A model generated the notes under the pieces. That model was not told where the DNA came from. It was given only the letters and a program-made list of their open reading frames with translations, and searched no databases. Below are positions 21,341 to 31,029 of a stretch of 64,000 bases of DNA, one piece after another. Source of the stretch: Erinaceus europaeus (taxonomy: Eukaryota > Chordata > Mammalia > Eulipotyphla > Erinaceidae). Location of the stretch: contig NC_080164.1 in the NCBI RefSeq assembly GCF_950295315.1, positions 114,400,890 to 114,464,889 on the forward strand. Direction: 5' to 3'. A program made the translations under genes and the position numbers. Numbering within the stretch: the stretch's first letter is position 1; every line of letters begins with the position of its first letter.

Positions 21341-21883
21341 ATATATTTGAATAGTGGCTGATCAGCAGTATCAGCCATGCTCGAGGCCCAGGGTTTAATT
21401 TAGTCCCTGGTGTGAGCAGGAAAAGAGGAGGGAAGAGAGGAAGGGAAATCACCTACATGAGCTCTGAGCTCCTGGTTCTGGAGGACAGAAGTTCAAGGAC
21501 TCCTGCGGTTAAAATGAAGGTGTTATTTTAGGCTACTTTGTCCTCTGTGGCGTGACAAGGAAAAAAAAGTCTCCTTTCAAGTTGGTTCAGTTTGTTGCCA
21601 TTGCCCTGCTCTTAAAAACTGCACAACTAGAGCCCCCACAAACATACTGGCTCTTAGAAAACTCCTGCCCACCCCCTGAAGACTGCTCACAACCCCTTCA
21701 CAAATTGCTGTCAACATGGTGCTCAGCAAATCCTTCTACACACACATATCTTGGTTACAATTTTTTAATAAAAATGTTACATATGGGAAAAGACAATCTC
21801 ACAGACCACATGCTAAGCTTTTCATAGAGGTTCACTTTGCCTGGGGAGTATCAATAAGTCTCTCATGAAAAGCATACACTAGG
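21341..21883. other. Mostly unique; possible SINE-C remnant
   Basis: Bases 21350-21500 hold SINE-C-like phrases (CATGCTCGAGGCCCAGGG). The remaining sequence, including a 91-codon frame at 21552-21827 with many leucine and proline codons, has no recognisable domain or splice support. Confidence 0.35.
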
Positions 21884-22240
21884 GGGTCGGGCGGTGGCGC
21901 AGTGAGTTAAGCGCATGTGGCGCAAAGTGCAAGGACCGGCGTAAGGATCCCGGTTCAAGCCCCCGGTTCGAGCCCCCGGCTCCCCACCTGCAGGGGAGTC
22001 GCTTCACAGGCGGTGAAGCAGGTCTGCAGGTGTCTATCTTTCTCTCCCCCTCTCTGTCTTCCCCTCCTCTCTCCATTTCTCTCTGTCCTATCCAACAATG
22101 ACGACATCAACAACAACAATAATAACCACAACGAGGCTACAACAAAAGGGGGAAAAAATGGCCTCCAGGAGCGGTGGATTCATGGTGCAGGCACCGAGCC
22201 CAGCAATAACCCTGGAGGAAAAAAAAAGAAAGAAAAGAAA
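21884..22240 (+). mobile_element. SINE-A long form with duplicated B box
   Basis: Head GGGGTCGGGCGGTGGCGCAG. The promoter B box occurs twice in a row at about 21950-21975: CGGTTCAAGCCCC then CGGTTCGAGCCCC. Body, CAA segment and second module (GGCACCGAGCCCAGCAATAA) follow, ending CCTGGAGGAAAAAAAAAG. Its many CpGs suggest a young copy. Confidence 0.95.
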
Positions 22241-22274
22241 AGCATACACTATCCTTAAAATAAATATATATATA

Positions 22275-22365
22275 TGAAGTCCTAGGTTCAATCCCCTGCA
22301 CCACCATAAACCAGAGCTGAGCAGTGCTCTAGTAATATATAATGAAAAAAATAAATTTAAATTTT
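22275..22365 (+). mobile_element. SINE-D, 3' part only
   Basis: Begins at AAGTCCTAGGTTCAATCCCC and runs through AGCCAGAGCTGAGCAGTGCT-like sequence to an AATAAATTT tail; the head is missing. Confidence 0.75.
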
Positions 22366-22375
22366 TTTAAAATAA

Positions 22376-22506
22376 GGGTGGGGGAGATAACATAATGGTT
22401 ATGCAAAGAGATTCTCATTCTTGAGGCTTTGAAGTCCCAGGTTCAATCCCCCATCCTACCATAAGCCAGAGCTGATCAGTGCTCTGGTAAAAAAAAAAAA
22501 AAAATT
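22376..22506 (+). mobile_element. SINE-D
   Basis: GGGGGAGATAACATAATGG head, TTGAGGCTTTGAAGTCCC, GGTTCAATCCCCC as B box, GAGCTGATCAGTGCTCTGG and a poly-A tail of 15 or more. Confidence 0.93.
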
Positions 22507-23875
22507 AACACCTTTCTCACTTTATTTATTCCACCATTTTTTAAATTCAAACCCTCATCTCACTTCTCCTTCCAGATATTTCCTCAGACTTAGTCCTCCC
22601 AAGTTCCATCATCCCTCTTCCTAGGTTGTTCCCTGAAGGTTTAGAAGGCACTGTCCTACTGTTGCTGCAGCCAGTCCTCTCCAGCTCTGCAAAGCCCCTC
22701 TTCCACACTACTGGAGGATTCAACACCATCCTCTGAAAGAAGTCAGATGAGCCTCATCTACATTTCTCTGCTCATGGGAAGAAAATGACACTTGAGGAAC
22801 ACACACACACCCCCTTAAAAAAAGGCATTGTACTGTGTCCACGCACAGCTGCATAGACCATGTTATCGGCAGTAGATTGTATTAACTGTATATTTCACAG
22901 TAAGTGACTTGGGAACCCAAGCTGTCACTGTGCTGATATTTTGTTTTAAAATTCACTTGTCAAGAAATCTTTGACAAGCAGCATTTCCATACCTAAACTG
23001 AGCAATGGATTGAAGTCTGGGTGGTGGGGGGGGGGGGAGTACAGAGAATGTATTCTACAGTTGTCTCTTAAATTGTGTTATATGCTGGTAATTTTTTTTT
23101 CCCATGGAAAAAGTAATCCCTTCAATAGAGAGAGGCTGCAAGCCAAGAACACAGGCTCTAATTAAATCAGTTATGTTGCATTATATCATGTGAACAATGT
23201 GAGTCTACAGCAATCACTCCATGGAAAAATTAAATGAAGCATATTTATAATGCAAATATGTATAAACATGGCCCACCTCTTACATTGTCTGCTTCAAAAT
23301 GCTCTAAACTTTAGACAAGATGGATTAGTAGCTGAGGTGAGAGACATTCAAGAGATTTAGGACCATCTTATACTTCCTCCTGATTTCTTCACAGCTTTTT
23401 AAGGAAGCTAGAAAAAAATCCTAAATGAATGTTCTTTTATGCATCTGTACCAAATCCTCTCATAATTTCAGCCAACTACTCATTCATGGTGCCTCAGTAC
23501 ACAACAGCTTTAACTGTCCACACAAGCCCTTACATGACTTCACATTTTCTGAAGGTATCATAACATGTAAGTCAAAATCGGCTCCGGCAGAGAAGAGCTG
23601 CTCATCTTAAGAGAAGTCCCCGGCTTCCTCCTAAGGTCAACAATAAGGCACACTTTTCATTGTGCTGGCAATATGTGACTTCTGTGGTGGTTGTTAAGGT
23701 GACACAGGCTTTACACTTGACATGTCCACTCTACCAGATTCCCAGCAGGCTTTTCATTTAAAAATGCATGTTTCATCTTCACAAAAGCCCCCCCTTTTTC
23801 TCTCTCAGTACTGTGTGTGCTGCACCAGATGCTCTACTATCCAACCTCCAGAAAAATCTCTTAGAAAAATCTTTC
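22507..23875. other. Unique interval, possibly with conserved non-coding parts
   Basis: About 1.37 kb without interspersed repeats, apart from a short (AC)n at 22800 and a G run at 23027-23037. Bases 22820-22990 and 23170-23300 have balanced, low-complexity-free sequence with TAAT and ATTTATAATGCAAAT-like motifs, typical of conserved non-coding DNA. No exon is supported. Confidence 0.4.
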
Positions 23876-23878
23876 AGA

Positions 23879-24150
23879 GGGAGTCAGGCGATAGTGTAGT
23901 GGGTTAAGTGCACGTGGCACAAAGCGCAAGGACCAGCGTAAAGATCCCAGTTCGAGCCCCTGGCTCCCCACCTGCAGGGGAGCCACTGCACAGGCAGTGA
24001 AGCAGGTCTGCAGGTGTCTGTCTTTCCCTCCCCCTCTCTGTCTTCCCCTCCTCTCTCCATTTCTCTCTGTCCTATCCAACATCGACAACAGTAACTACAA
24101 CAGTAAAACAACAAGGACAATAAAAGGGAATAAATTAAAAAAAGAAAAAT
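23879..24150 (+). mobile_element. SINE-A short form
   Basis: Head GGGAGTCAGGCGATAGTGTA, B box GGTTCGAGCCCC degraded to AGTTCGAGCCCC, CACCTGCAGGGGAGCC, CT body, CAA segment and AATAAATT tail. A possible target duplication is AAAAATCTTTCAGAG, at about 23864-23878 and again near 24146-24160. Confidence 0.95.
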
Positions 24151-24207
24151 CTTTCAGAGATCTCAAGCAAATATAAATCATATTGTACATTATAACATGG
24201 AAGTGTG

Positions 24208-24386
24208 AGGAAGAGAGACAGCACAATGGTTATGCAAGACTTTCATGCCTGAGGCTCCTAGGTCCTGGGTTCAATCCCCACACCACAATAAGCCAGAGCT
24301 GAGCAGTGAGCTGGTCTTTCTCTGTGTCTTTCTCTATATATTGCTGTCTCTTTCTCTTTCTCATTCTCTTTCTCTCTCTCTCTCTG

Positions 24387-24422
<36 letters not shown>

Positions 24423-24435
24423 TAAAATAAAATAA
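24208..24435 (+). mobile_element. SINE-D with (TC)n and (AC)n tail
   Basis: AGAGACAGCACAATGGTTATG head, GGTTCAATCCCC B box, AAGCCAGAGCTGAGCAGTGA, (TC)-rich run 24353-24400, (AC)n at 24401-24422 and AATAAAATAAAT end. Confidence 0.92.
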
Positions 24436-24473
24436 ATATTTTAATTGAGCCACAGAAGTAGACAGTTTTCTTT

Positions 24474-24736
24474 TTTTAATATTTATTTATTTATTCCCTT
24501 TTGTTGCCCTTGTTGTTTTATTGTTGTTGTTGTTATTGATGTCATTGTTGTTGGATAAGACAGAGAGAAATCGAGAAAGGAGGGGAAGACAGAGAGGGGG
24601 AGAGAAAGACACCTACAAATCTGCTGAAGCAACTCCCCTACAGGTGGGGAGCCAGGGGCTCGACGTGGGGTCCTAAAGCTGGTCCTTGAGCTTTGTGCAA
24701 CCTGCACTTAACCCATTGAGCTACTGCCCAACTCCC
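24474..24736 (-). mobile_element. SINE-A short form
   Basis: Reverse orientation: ATATTTATTTATTTATTCCC tail, GTTGTTGGATAAGACAGAG, a small deletion in the CACCTGCAGACC region, and head end CTACTGCCCAACTCCC. Confidence 0.93.
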
Positions 24737-24744
24737 AATAAACA

Positions 24745-25660
24745 GTTTTTTAAAGAAGAGATGCACATAGCCCACAGACACATGAAGAAATGCTCCACTT
24801 CATTTATCAAGAAATGCAAATTAAAACTGCTGAGATACCATCTCCCACCTAAGAGAAAGGCTTCTGTCAACAAACCAGGAAATAGCAGGTGTTGGAGAAG
24901 TTGTGGAGAAAAGCAGACTCTGCTTCACTGTTAATGGGAATGCAGACTGGTGCAGCCCCTTTGGAAGACCATACGGAGAGTCCTTAAACAAAATTGGAAT
25001 TACCATATGATCCATCAATTCCACTCATAGGCATTTATCCAGTGGACATTCAAACACTTAATTTGAAGGGACATATGCACTTCTATGTTCATAGCTGCAT
25101 TATTCACAACAACCAAAGAGTGGAAGAAGCCTAAATGCTCATCAATAGATGACTGGTGATAAAAGTTATGGTATATATATATCCCATGTAATACTACACT
25201 GCAATCAAAAAAGGTGATATTTTGTCCTTTAGGACAAATGGATAGAACTGGAGGTGATAGGGAGTCGGGTGGTAGCGCAGCAGGTTAAGCACACATGGCA
25301 CAAAGCACAAAGACTGGTGTAAGGATCCCAGTTCGAGCCCCTGGCTCCTCACCCGCAGGGAAGTTGCTTCACAGGTGGTGAAGCAGGTCTGCAGGTGTCT
25401 ATCTTTCTCTCCCCCCTCTGTCTTCCCCTCCTCTCTCCATTTCTCTCTGTCCTATCCAACAACGACAACATCATCAACAACAACAATAACTACAACAATA
25501 AAACAACAAGGGCAACAAAAGGGAATAAATAAATAAATATTTTTTTAAAAAAGAACTGGAGGTGATTATTCTTGGTGAAATAAATAAAGGAACAGAAGAC
25601 AACTACCAGTTGCACAACTTTGTGAATATGTTAAGAAAAGTAGATTTTACATTAAAAAAA
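24745..25660 (+). mobile_element. Old LINE-1 ORF2 fragment split by a SINE
   Basis: Collinear with the ORF2 C-terminal region: AGACACATGAAGAAATGCTC, ATGCAAATTAAAACTGCTG, the zinc-knuckle region near 24890, and GGAAGACCATACGGAGAG-like sequence near 24962. It is interrupted at 25259-25551 by a SINE-A and resumes to about 25660, ending in a poly-A stretch. More diverged than any other ORF2 piece here; not coding. Confidence 0.88.
25259..25551 (+). mobile_element. SINE-A inserted into LINE-1
   Basis: Flanked by a perfect 15-bp target duplication, AGAACTGGAGGTGAT, at 25244-25258 and 25552-25566. Head GGGAGTCGGGTGGTAGCGC, B box AGTTCGAGCCCC, CT body, CAA segment, AATAAATAAATATT tail. This shows the SINE is younger than the L1 it disrupts. 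Confidence 0.97.
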
Positions 25661-25726
25661 AAAAAAAAGGCAACCTGGAGTAGTGAAGCCTTGCAATGAC
25701 CAAAGAAAAGTGTTTTAAAAAATGTT

Positions 25727-26670
25727 CATGGCCTAGGCTGCACATTAGATAAAGTGCTGAACTCTCAAGAATGAGGTCCTGAGTTCAACCCCCAGCAGCT
25801 CATGTACTGCCATTCTTGTGGGGAAGCCTCTCTCAGACACAAACTCCCTGGCGTGGCCACTCTGTTGTACATCAGAAGCGGATGCCTGGATGCCTGGGAG
25901 AATATGCTCCAAGGCAGCAGGAGCAAGTTGACTGGGTCTTTCTCAGTGTTCGTAGCTAGAGACGCAACAAGAGATCACCAAAGGAATGTCTGATGGACAA
26001 ATCCATTTATTGATCAGAGAGGCAAGGTTTTTAAGGGGTTGTAGAAGGAGGTAGCTTGTTTATACCATATATGGTTAAAGCAGAAAAGGGGCAGAGAGAA
26101 GTAAGAGGGTGGGAAAACTATCAGGTGAGTGATCTAAAGAATGAGGAAGCTAGGCTATGATGTGCATAGGTGCAGGGGTCCTTGCGTGTCAGGAGGGTGA
26201 GGTTTGGTTATAGTCTTATTCAGAAGGGCAAGAACAAGAAGTGAGAAAAGGGGCCTCTAATAGCATCTGTGTAAGCAAGAGAGCTATTTTGGGAATGAGG
26301 AAGTAGGGTTATCAGTGGCTAGCAGACAGGAAGTATCCTGAGGGCAGAGAGAAGATGGGTCAGGTATGATAACTTCTGGTAGCTTTTGAATAAGCAGACC
26401 ATTTGGTTTAAAGACAAGGAAGAAAGCTATTGTATTGGGAATGCAGAGTCCCTGTGAGGCAGAGAGTCTGAAGGTGAAGCTGAACCTGAAGGCCGTTCTC
26501 TCGAATGCTCAACCTCTGGTAGAGAGAGGCTGACAGGACCGTGTTCTTCAATGGGAGGTTCCACCGTGCTCAACCATATCCTCACAGTTTCCCTACAATG
26601 TACCAGAGTGATATCTGGTTCTTTTTATCTCCTCCAATCTATCTCATTTATAAATATAATCTTCAGGGCC
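25727..26670 (+). mobile_element. SINE-E split by a solo LTR
   Basis: The SINE-E head and B-box part (GATAAAGTGCTGAACTCTC, GAGTTCAACCCCCAGCAG) occupies 25727-25807. The remainder (ACCAGAGTGATATCTGGTTC onward) is at 26598-26670. The solo LTR at 25808-26597 lies between. Confidence 0.88.
25808..26597 (-). mobile_element. Solo LTR, class II ERV
   Basis: A 790-base single LTR flanked by a perfect 6-bp duplication ATGTAC at 25802-25807 and 26598-26603. On the minus strand it starts TGTAGGGAAACTGTGAGG and ends CCCCACAAGAATGGCA, the TG...CA ends of an LTR. AATAAA on the minus strand is at about 26005-26010. There is no viral interior, so LTR-LTR recombination removed it. The start resembles that of the LTR at 28542 (shared GAGGATATGG/GGGGATATGG), so both belong to one family. 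Confidence 0.92.
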
Positions 26671-26875
26671 AGCTAGGGACACACCTAGTTGAGCACATAC
26701 ATTAACATGAGGAAGGCCCCACGTTCAAGTCCCCGGCCCCCACTTTCAGGGAAGGAAGCATCATAAGTGGTAAAATAGTGCTACAGGTGTCTCTCTCCTT
26801 CTCTACCTTACCCTTCCTTTCCTCTCTATTTCTCTATCCAAAGTGAATACATATTGAAAAATAAATAAATGAAGT
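26671..26875 (+). mobile_element. SINE-B
   Basis: GGCCAGCTAGGGACACACC, TAGTTGAGCACATAC, ACGTTCAAGTCCCCGGCCCC as B box, CATAAGTGGTAAAATAGTGC, CT body, AAAAATAAATAAATG tail. Confidence 0.87.
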
Positions 26876-26899
26876 AACTAACTCTTTAAAATAAATAAA

Positions 26900-27560
26900 T
26901 AATTTTTTTAATATTCTTTTCTAATGGGGCAACTTGCTCTATTTTTTTTTTCCAAAACATTCATCCTTCCAAGACATTTGAGTCCTGTGTCTTGACCTTC
27001 GGTAGGACTGTATATTCATTCATATGGCATTCAATAAAGGGGAAAAATATAAAATACAGAAATAAAGACAGAGTAGACAGCATACACAGTTGAGCACTCA
27101 GAAGTTTGTGGGCCAACTTGATTCGCCCAGCCACAGACTGTAGTTCTGGAGAGAAGAAGAAGGGGGAGTTCACAATCCACAAACCAATTTGTGTTATTTC
27201 TGCAACACTGCAAAAGTACGGCTCATGAATATGCTAATGAAATTGCAATGAGAGTTTTGGCTCTATTTCATCACCTCAACTAGATTAGAGAGTAATAACA
27301 CTATGGGTTTACATGTATTCAGAAACTGCTGTGGAAGTAGGAACAAAAATGGATCTGCAGTATTTATAATGCAACAAAAATTATAACCACACTATGATAG
27401 AATAATAATTATTCTTTTATATGTAAGTAATAGTTGGCACCATGCATACACACATACCAATTAACTACTCAGGTCTTTCACCCATTTTCATATTTCTCAG
27501 GGTTTTGCTTTTGTGGTATTAATGTGGTTTTATATTCATGACTAGGTTCATATCCCTGTG
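26900..27560. other. Unique interval, possibly conserved
   Basis: About 650 bases without SINE or L1. Bases 27180-27300 contain a POU/homeodomain-like run (ATATGCTAATGAAATTGCAA) and nearby AT-rich cores. No exon supported. Confidence 0.4.
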
Positions 27561-27570
27561 ACTAGTACCA

Positions 27571-27750
27571 AAGATAGAGAGGAGGGGAAGACAGAGAGGG
27601 GAGAGAAAGATAGACACCTGCAGACCTGCTTCACCACCTGTAAAGCGACTCCCCCTGCAGATGGGGAGCTGGGGGTTCCAACCGGGATCCTGATGCCAGT
27701 CCTTGCACTTCGCACCATGTGCACTCAACTAGCTGTGCTACCACCCAACA
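27571..27750 (-). mobile_element. SINE-A, 3' part missing
   Basis: Reverse orientation: begins inside the body at ATAGAGAGGAGGGGAAGAC and runs to the head end GTGCTACCACCCAAC. The tail and CAA segment are absent; a T run at 27751-27769 follows the head. Confidence 0.9.
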
Positions 27751-27969
27751 ATTTTTTTTTTTTTTTTTTGGTTTCTAGGGAAATATAGTTGGGAAGTTTT
27801 TAGTTGACAAGACTAACATCTAGAAGCACTTAGCACTTTTCTCTGCTCTTTTTCTGAGAAAGGAAGGACTTTGAAAAATCGATTCTCCTATCTGTATTAC
27901 TAATAAATAATGCAACTGTCACATTGTGTTCTGAGACCCCAGGACTGTCCCATGGATTCAAGAATGATG

Positions 27970-28145
27970 AAGACCAGGGTGAGAGCTTTCCTGGAAGAGC
28001 TTATGCCTCACACTAGGGCCTGGGTTCCAGCTGGGCAACACATGGCAGCACCATGAACAGGAGTTCCATGTGTGGTGGAGCAGTGCTTTGTGATTCTCCT
28101 CTCTGTGTCTCATCCTCTCTCTCTAAGATAAAGAAGGAAATAATT
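27970..28145 (+). mobile_element. SINE-C
   Basis: GGTGAGAGCTTTCCTGGAAG, TATGCCTCACACTAGGGCC, GGGTTCCAGCTGGG, GCAGCACCATGAACAGG, CTCTCTCTAAGATAAAG. Confidence 0.8.
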
Positions 28146-28167
28146 AGTCTTAAGTATTCTATCTGTG

Positions 28168-28442
28168 GGAGTAGGGCATAGCGCAGCGGGTTAAGTGTGC
28201 AGGTGATACAAAGCACAAGGAAGGTGTAATGATCCTGGTTCAAGCCCCCGGCTCCCCACCTGCAGGGAGGTTGCTTCACAAGTGGTGAAGCAGGTCTGCA
28301 GGTATCTATCTTTCTCTCCCCCTCTCTGTCTTCCCCTCCTCTCTCCATTTCTCTCTGTCCTATCCAACAACAACAACATCAATAATAACTACAACAATAA
28401 AAAAAACAAGGGCAACAAAAGGGAATAAATAATAAATAAATA
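28168..28442 (+). mobile_element. SINE-A short form
   Basis: Head GGGAGTAGGGCATAGCGCAG, B box GGTTCAAGCCCCC, CCACCTGCAGGGAGGTTGC, CT body, CAA segment, AATAAATAATAAATAAAT tail. Confidence 0.95.
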
Positions 28443-28541
28443 CTAGAAAATAAATCTAAAAAAATGTTTTTTTAAAAAGTATTCTGTCTGTATGGAACCA
28501 AGTTTTTAAAAATAATTTCTGAAAAGACTTAACAAGAGGTC

Positions 28542-29580
28542 TGCAGGGAGGTTGTGGGGATATGGTGGAGCCTGGCAGGGTTTGACCTGAGAGGTGATAG
28601 AGTAAGTCTCTATCTCTACGGAGGGGTTGAACAAAAAGGGGGACACATAAACCTCAAAAGGTTGGCGGCCATGTAAGTCTTCTCTCCCCCACAAAAACAT
28701 CCTGCATCTTTCCACTGGAGCACCCCAGCGTTCCTTAAAGACATTAAGTGAGCTCCACCCTACATTCCCTGATACTATGAACTATCTGCATAATCACTGC
28801 TTTGCCTGAAAGATCCCCACCCATTCCATTCCTTTGATGGATCTTCTTTCTAGCCTCAAGACCCTCCCTGCCTCCAGGGTAGTATTAATCTTTTTTTCAG
28901 GGGAAGGAAGACCAGGAGAGGCATGGATCCACTCCTGAGTTCTCAGTTCTGGTCCTAGATGATAAGCCTGACTTGGGGGTGAGAGTGATTTACAGACATC
29001 TCTCTCTCTTTTTTTTATTTTATTTTTTTTAAATAATTTATTTCTTTATTGGGGAATTAATGTTTTACATTCAACAGTAAATACAATAGTTTGTACATGC
29101 ATAACATTCCCCAGATTCCCATTTAACAGTACAACCCCCACTATGTCATTCATCATCTTTCATGGACCTGTATTCTCTCCACCCACCCACCCACCCACCC
29201 CAGAGTCTTTTACTTTGGTGTAATACTCCAATTTCATTTCAGGGTAGTATTAATCTTACCAGTTAAAACCCTCGCAACAGTTGCTAAGGATGTTCCTACC
29301 TTTCCAGCCCCTTCCATTTTTCTCCGCCCCTTTCCTAACCATGTACGGTATTGTCAAGCCACTTCCACTTCTGTCTTGTCTCTTCCATGTCCCGACCTGG
29401 AGAAGGGCGGGCGTGTAGATGGAGAGGCTGACACCAGCCATTGCAGTTTGCCCCACGTGGCTTAACCAGGTGTGCTAGTGCCCAACTCTGGGGTGCTAGA
29501 ATGAATAAAGATTTGTATTGCTTTGCCGCCACGAACTTAGTTCCTGGGTCATCTCTCCCTCTCATGAGGCTAGCCCGACA
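28542..29580 (+). mobile_element. Solo LTR, class II ERV, carrying a nested LINE-1
   Basis: Starts TGCAGGGAGGTTGTGGGG and ends TAGCCCGACA. The flanks GAGGTC (28536-28541) and GGGGTC (29581-29586) make a 6-bp duplication with one mismatch. Removing the L1 insert and one copy of its target duplication leaves about 670 bases of LTR. AATAAA lies at about 29505-29510. The opening matches that of the minus-strand solo LTR at 25808-26597. A short AACAAAAAGGGGGA stretch at about 28631 resembles a polypurine tract but lies inside these boundaries. No viral interior or coding capacity is present. Confidence 0.82.
28893..29239 (-). mobile_element. LINE-1 3' end with probable 3' transduction
   Basis: An 18-bp duplication, CAGGGTAGTATTAATCTT, flanks it at 28875-28892 and 29240-29257; the first bases may be shared microhomology. 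In L1 sense: 5'-truncated block B (from about 29239), its proper end CCAATAAAGAAATAAATT, an A-rich run (about 29009-29036), then about 105 bases of non-L1 sequence (28900-29008), then a second A run next to the duplication. That order is expected when transcription reads past the L1 poly-A signal and the flank is carried along. Confidence 0.85.
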
Positions 29581-29755
29581 GGGGTCCGGTGGGTGGCTCA
29601 CCCAGTAGTGCTCACAGTACAAGGGTCTGGTTTCAGGCCCAGGTTCACCACATGGGAGTACCTGCAGGAGTGACTTTGCAAGTGATAGAGCAGGCTGTGG
29701 TATCTCTCCTTTATCTCTCGCTCACTATCTCTCACTCTCTATCTAGAGAAAAGAA
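29580..29755 (+). mobile_element. SINE-C
   Basis: GGGTCCGGTGGGTGGCTCAC, CCAGTAGTGCTCACAG, CCCAGGTTCACCACATGGG, AGTGATAGAGCAGGCTGTGG, CT-rich body. Confidence 0.78.
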
Positions 29756-30270
29756 ATATAAAGTGGAAACCAGGAACTGTGAAGCTATGCCAATAAACAT
29801 AACACCCCTCAACAAGCAGGTGATAGAAATCATAAATAAAAATAATTCACTACTGTGCTGTGTTTAAAGTAGAGGCCACGTCAACAAGTGAGGGAGCATA
29901 CAGAGTCCGAGAGACAAAAGAGAAGCTGTCACAAAGCAGCCTAAGATATGTAGTGGCTTGGGATGTTCCCCAAGTGCCACCTAGACTACAGACTTTGATC
30001 CTCCAGGTGAGCTGATTGCCCTGCAAGGTCAGAAATTCCCAGTGGAAGTGTTTCTTCAGAGCTCCAACCAGTACAGGAAGATGTGGGGAATGAACATCCA
30101 GAGGACCTAGGACCCTAAGGGGTACAGAGGCTGCTGGTGTCCTGAGTGAAGAGGATGCTCTGACTGCCCCTCTGTGGCTCTCAGGCAGAGTGGTGTTCCC
30201 AGACCAGTGAGCAGTCTTTGCTATGAGTCAAGCAGTCATTCAACACTTACATACACAGTATCTAATATGA
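29756..30270. other. Unique interval
   Basis: Nothing recognisable as exon, RNA gene or interspersed repeat. Confidence 0.45.
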
Positions 30271-30274
30271 CAGC

Positions 30275-30410
30275 TTCTGTTCATCAGGATAAGAGCAGGC
30301 ATTCTCCTCTGAAGTCCTAGGTTCAGTCCCAAGCCCTCTCATAAGCCAGAGTTGAGTGGTCCTCTGGTCTTTGTCTCTATCTCACTAAAAATAAATAAAT
30401 AAATAATGAC
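30275..30410 (+). mobile_element. SINE-D
   Basis: GGATAAGAGCAGGCATTCTC, AAGTCCTAGGTTCAGTCCC, CATAAGCCAGAGTTGAGTGG and an AAATAAATAAATAAATAAT tail. The head is eroded. Confidence 0.75.
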
Positions 30411-30790
30411 ATATTTTAAAAGAGTAGGCATAGTCTTATTTCCTTAAGTGTCCCAAATGATGAAATCATAAGATCTCCTTTCTGATATTTTTACCCAGTT
30501 TGCAATTTTCAAAATGAAATAAAGACCAAACAAAAGTGACCAACTCCACAAACATTTTCAGAGTACCCTGACACAGAAAACTTTGAGGCTAATTCACTTC
30601 TATTAAATGAAGATGGCTTTGTTTATAAGGAAGTGTGTTGGTACCCAAGAAAAGGGAGGATTTACTTTTGTGTATGTATACCACCTCATATGTTTGGGCG
30701 TCTATGTGAATATTTGAGTATATATGTGTGTACACATGTGCCCATAATCATAGGGGGAAAACATTCAACTTGGAAATTATCTTTTATTAA
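30411..30790. other. Unique interval
   Basis: No feature recognised. Confidence 0.45.
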
Positions 30791-30794
30791 CAAC

Positions 30795-30955
30795 TAGGTA
30801 TTTTTTAATAATTTATTTTAATAAGAGAGAAAGAAAAAGAGACCAAAGCACTTCTCAGCTCTGGCTTATGGTGGTATAGGGGAATGAACCTGAGACCTTG
30901 GGGTCTCAGGCATGAAAACCTGTTGCATAGCCACAACACTGTCTCTCCCAAAATG
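30795..30955 (-). mobile_element. SINE-D, reverse
   Basis: TTTTTAATAATTTATTTTAAT, CACTTCTCAGCTCTGGCTTA, TGGTGGTATAGGGGAATGAAC and head complement GCATAGCCACAACACTGTC. Confidence 0.9.
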
Positions 30956-31010
30956 AAATTTGTCTTTGAGCTGGAATGAAGCTGTGAGATTTGTGCATAA
31001 ACACATCCTT

Positions 31011-31029
31011 AACTGCCCCCTGGTGACAT
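31011..31029 (-). promoter_or_regulatory. Candidate CTCF site
   Basis: On the minus strand it reads ATGTCACCAGGGGGCAGTT. The core CACCAGGGGGCAGT matches the 3' two-thirds of the CTCF consensus; the upstream cytosine of CCA is T. It lies in unique sequence just outside a SINE-D. Confidence 0.5.

Noticed and set aside
28631..28645. Polypurine tract AACAAAAAGGGGGA as the LTR boundary of the element at 28.5-29.6 kb
   Set aside because: The start at 28542 gives a 6-bp duplication and matches the start of the sister LTR at 25808-26597; a boundary at 28645 gives neither.
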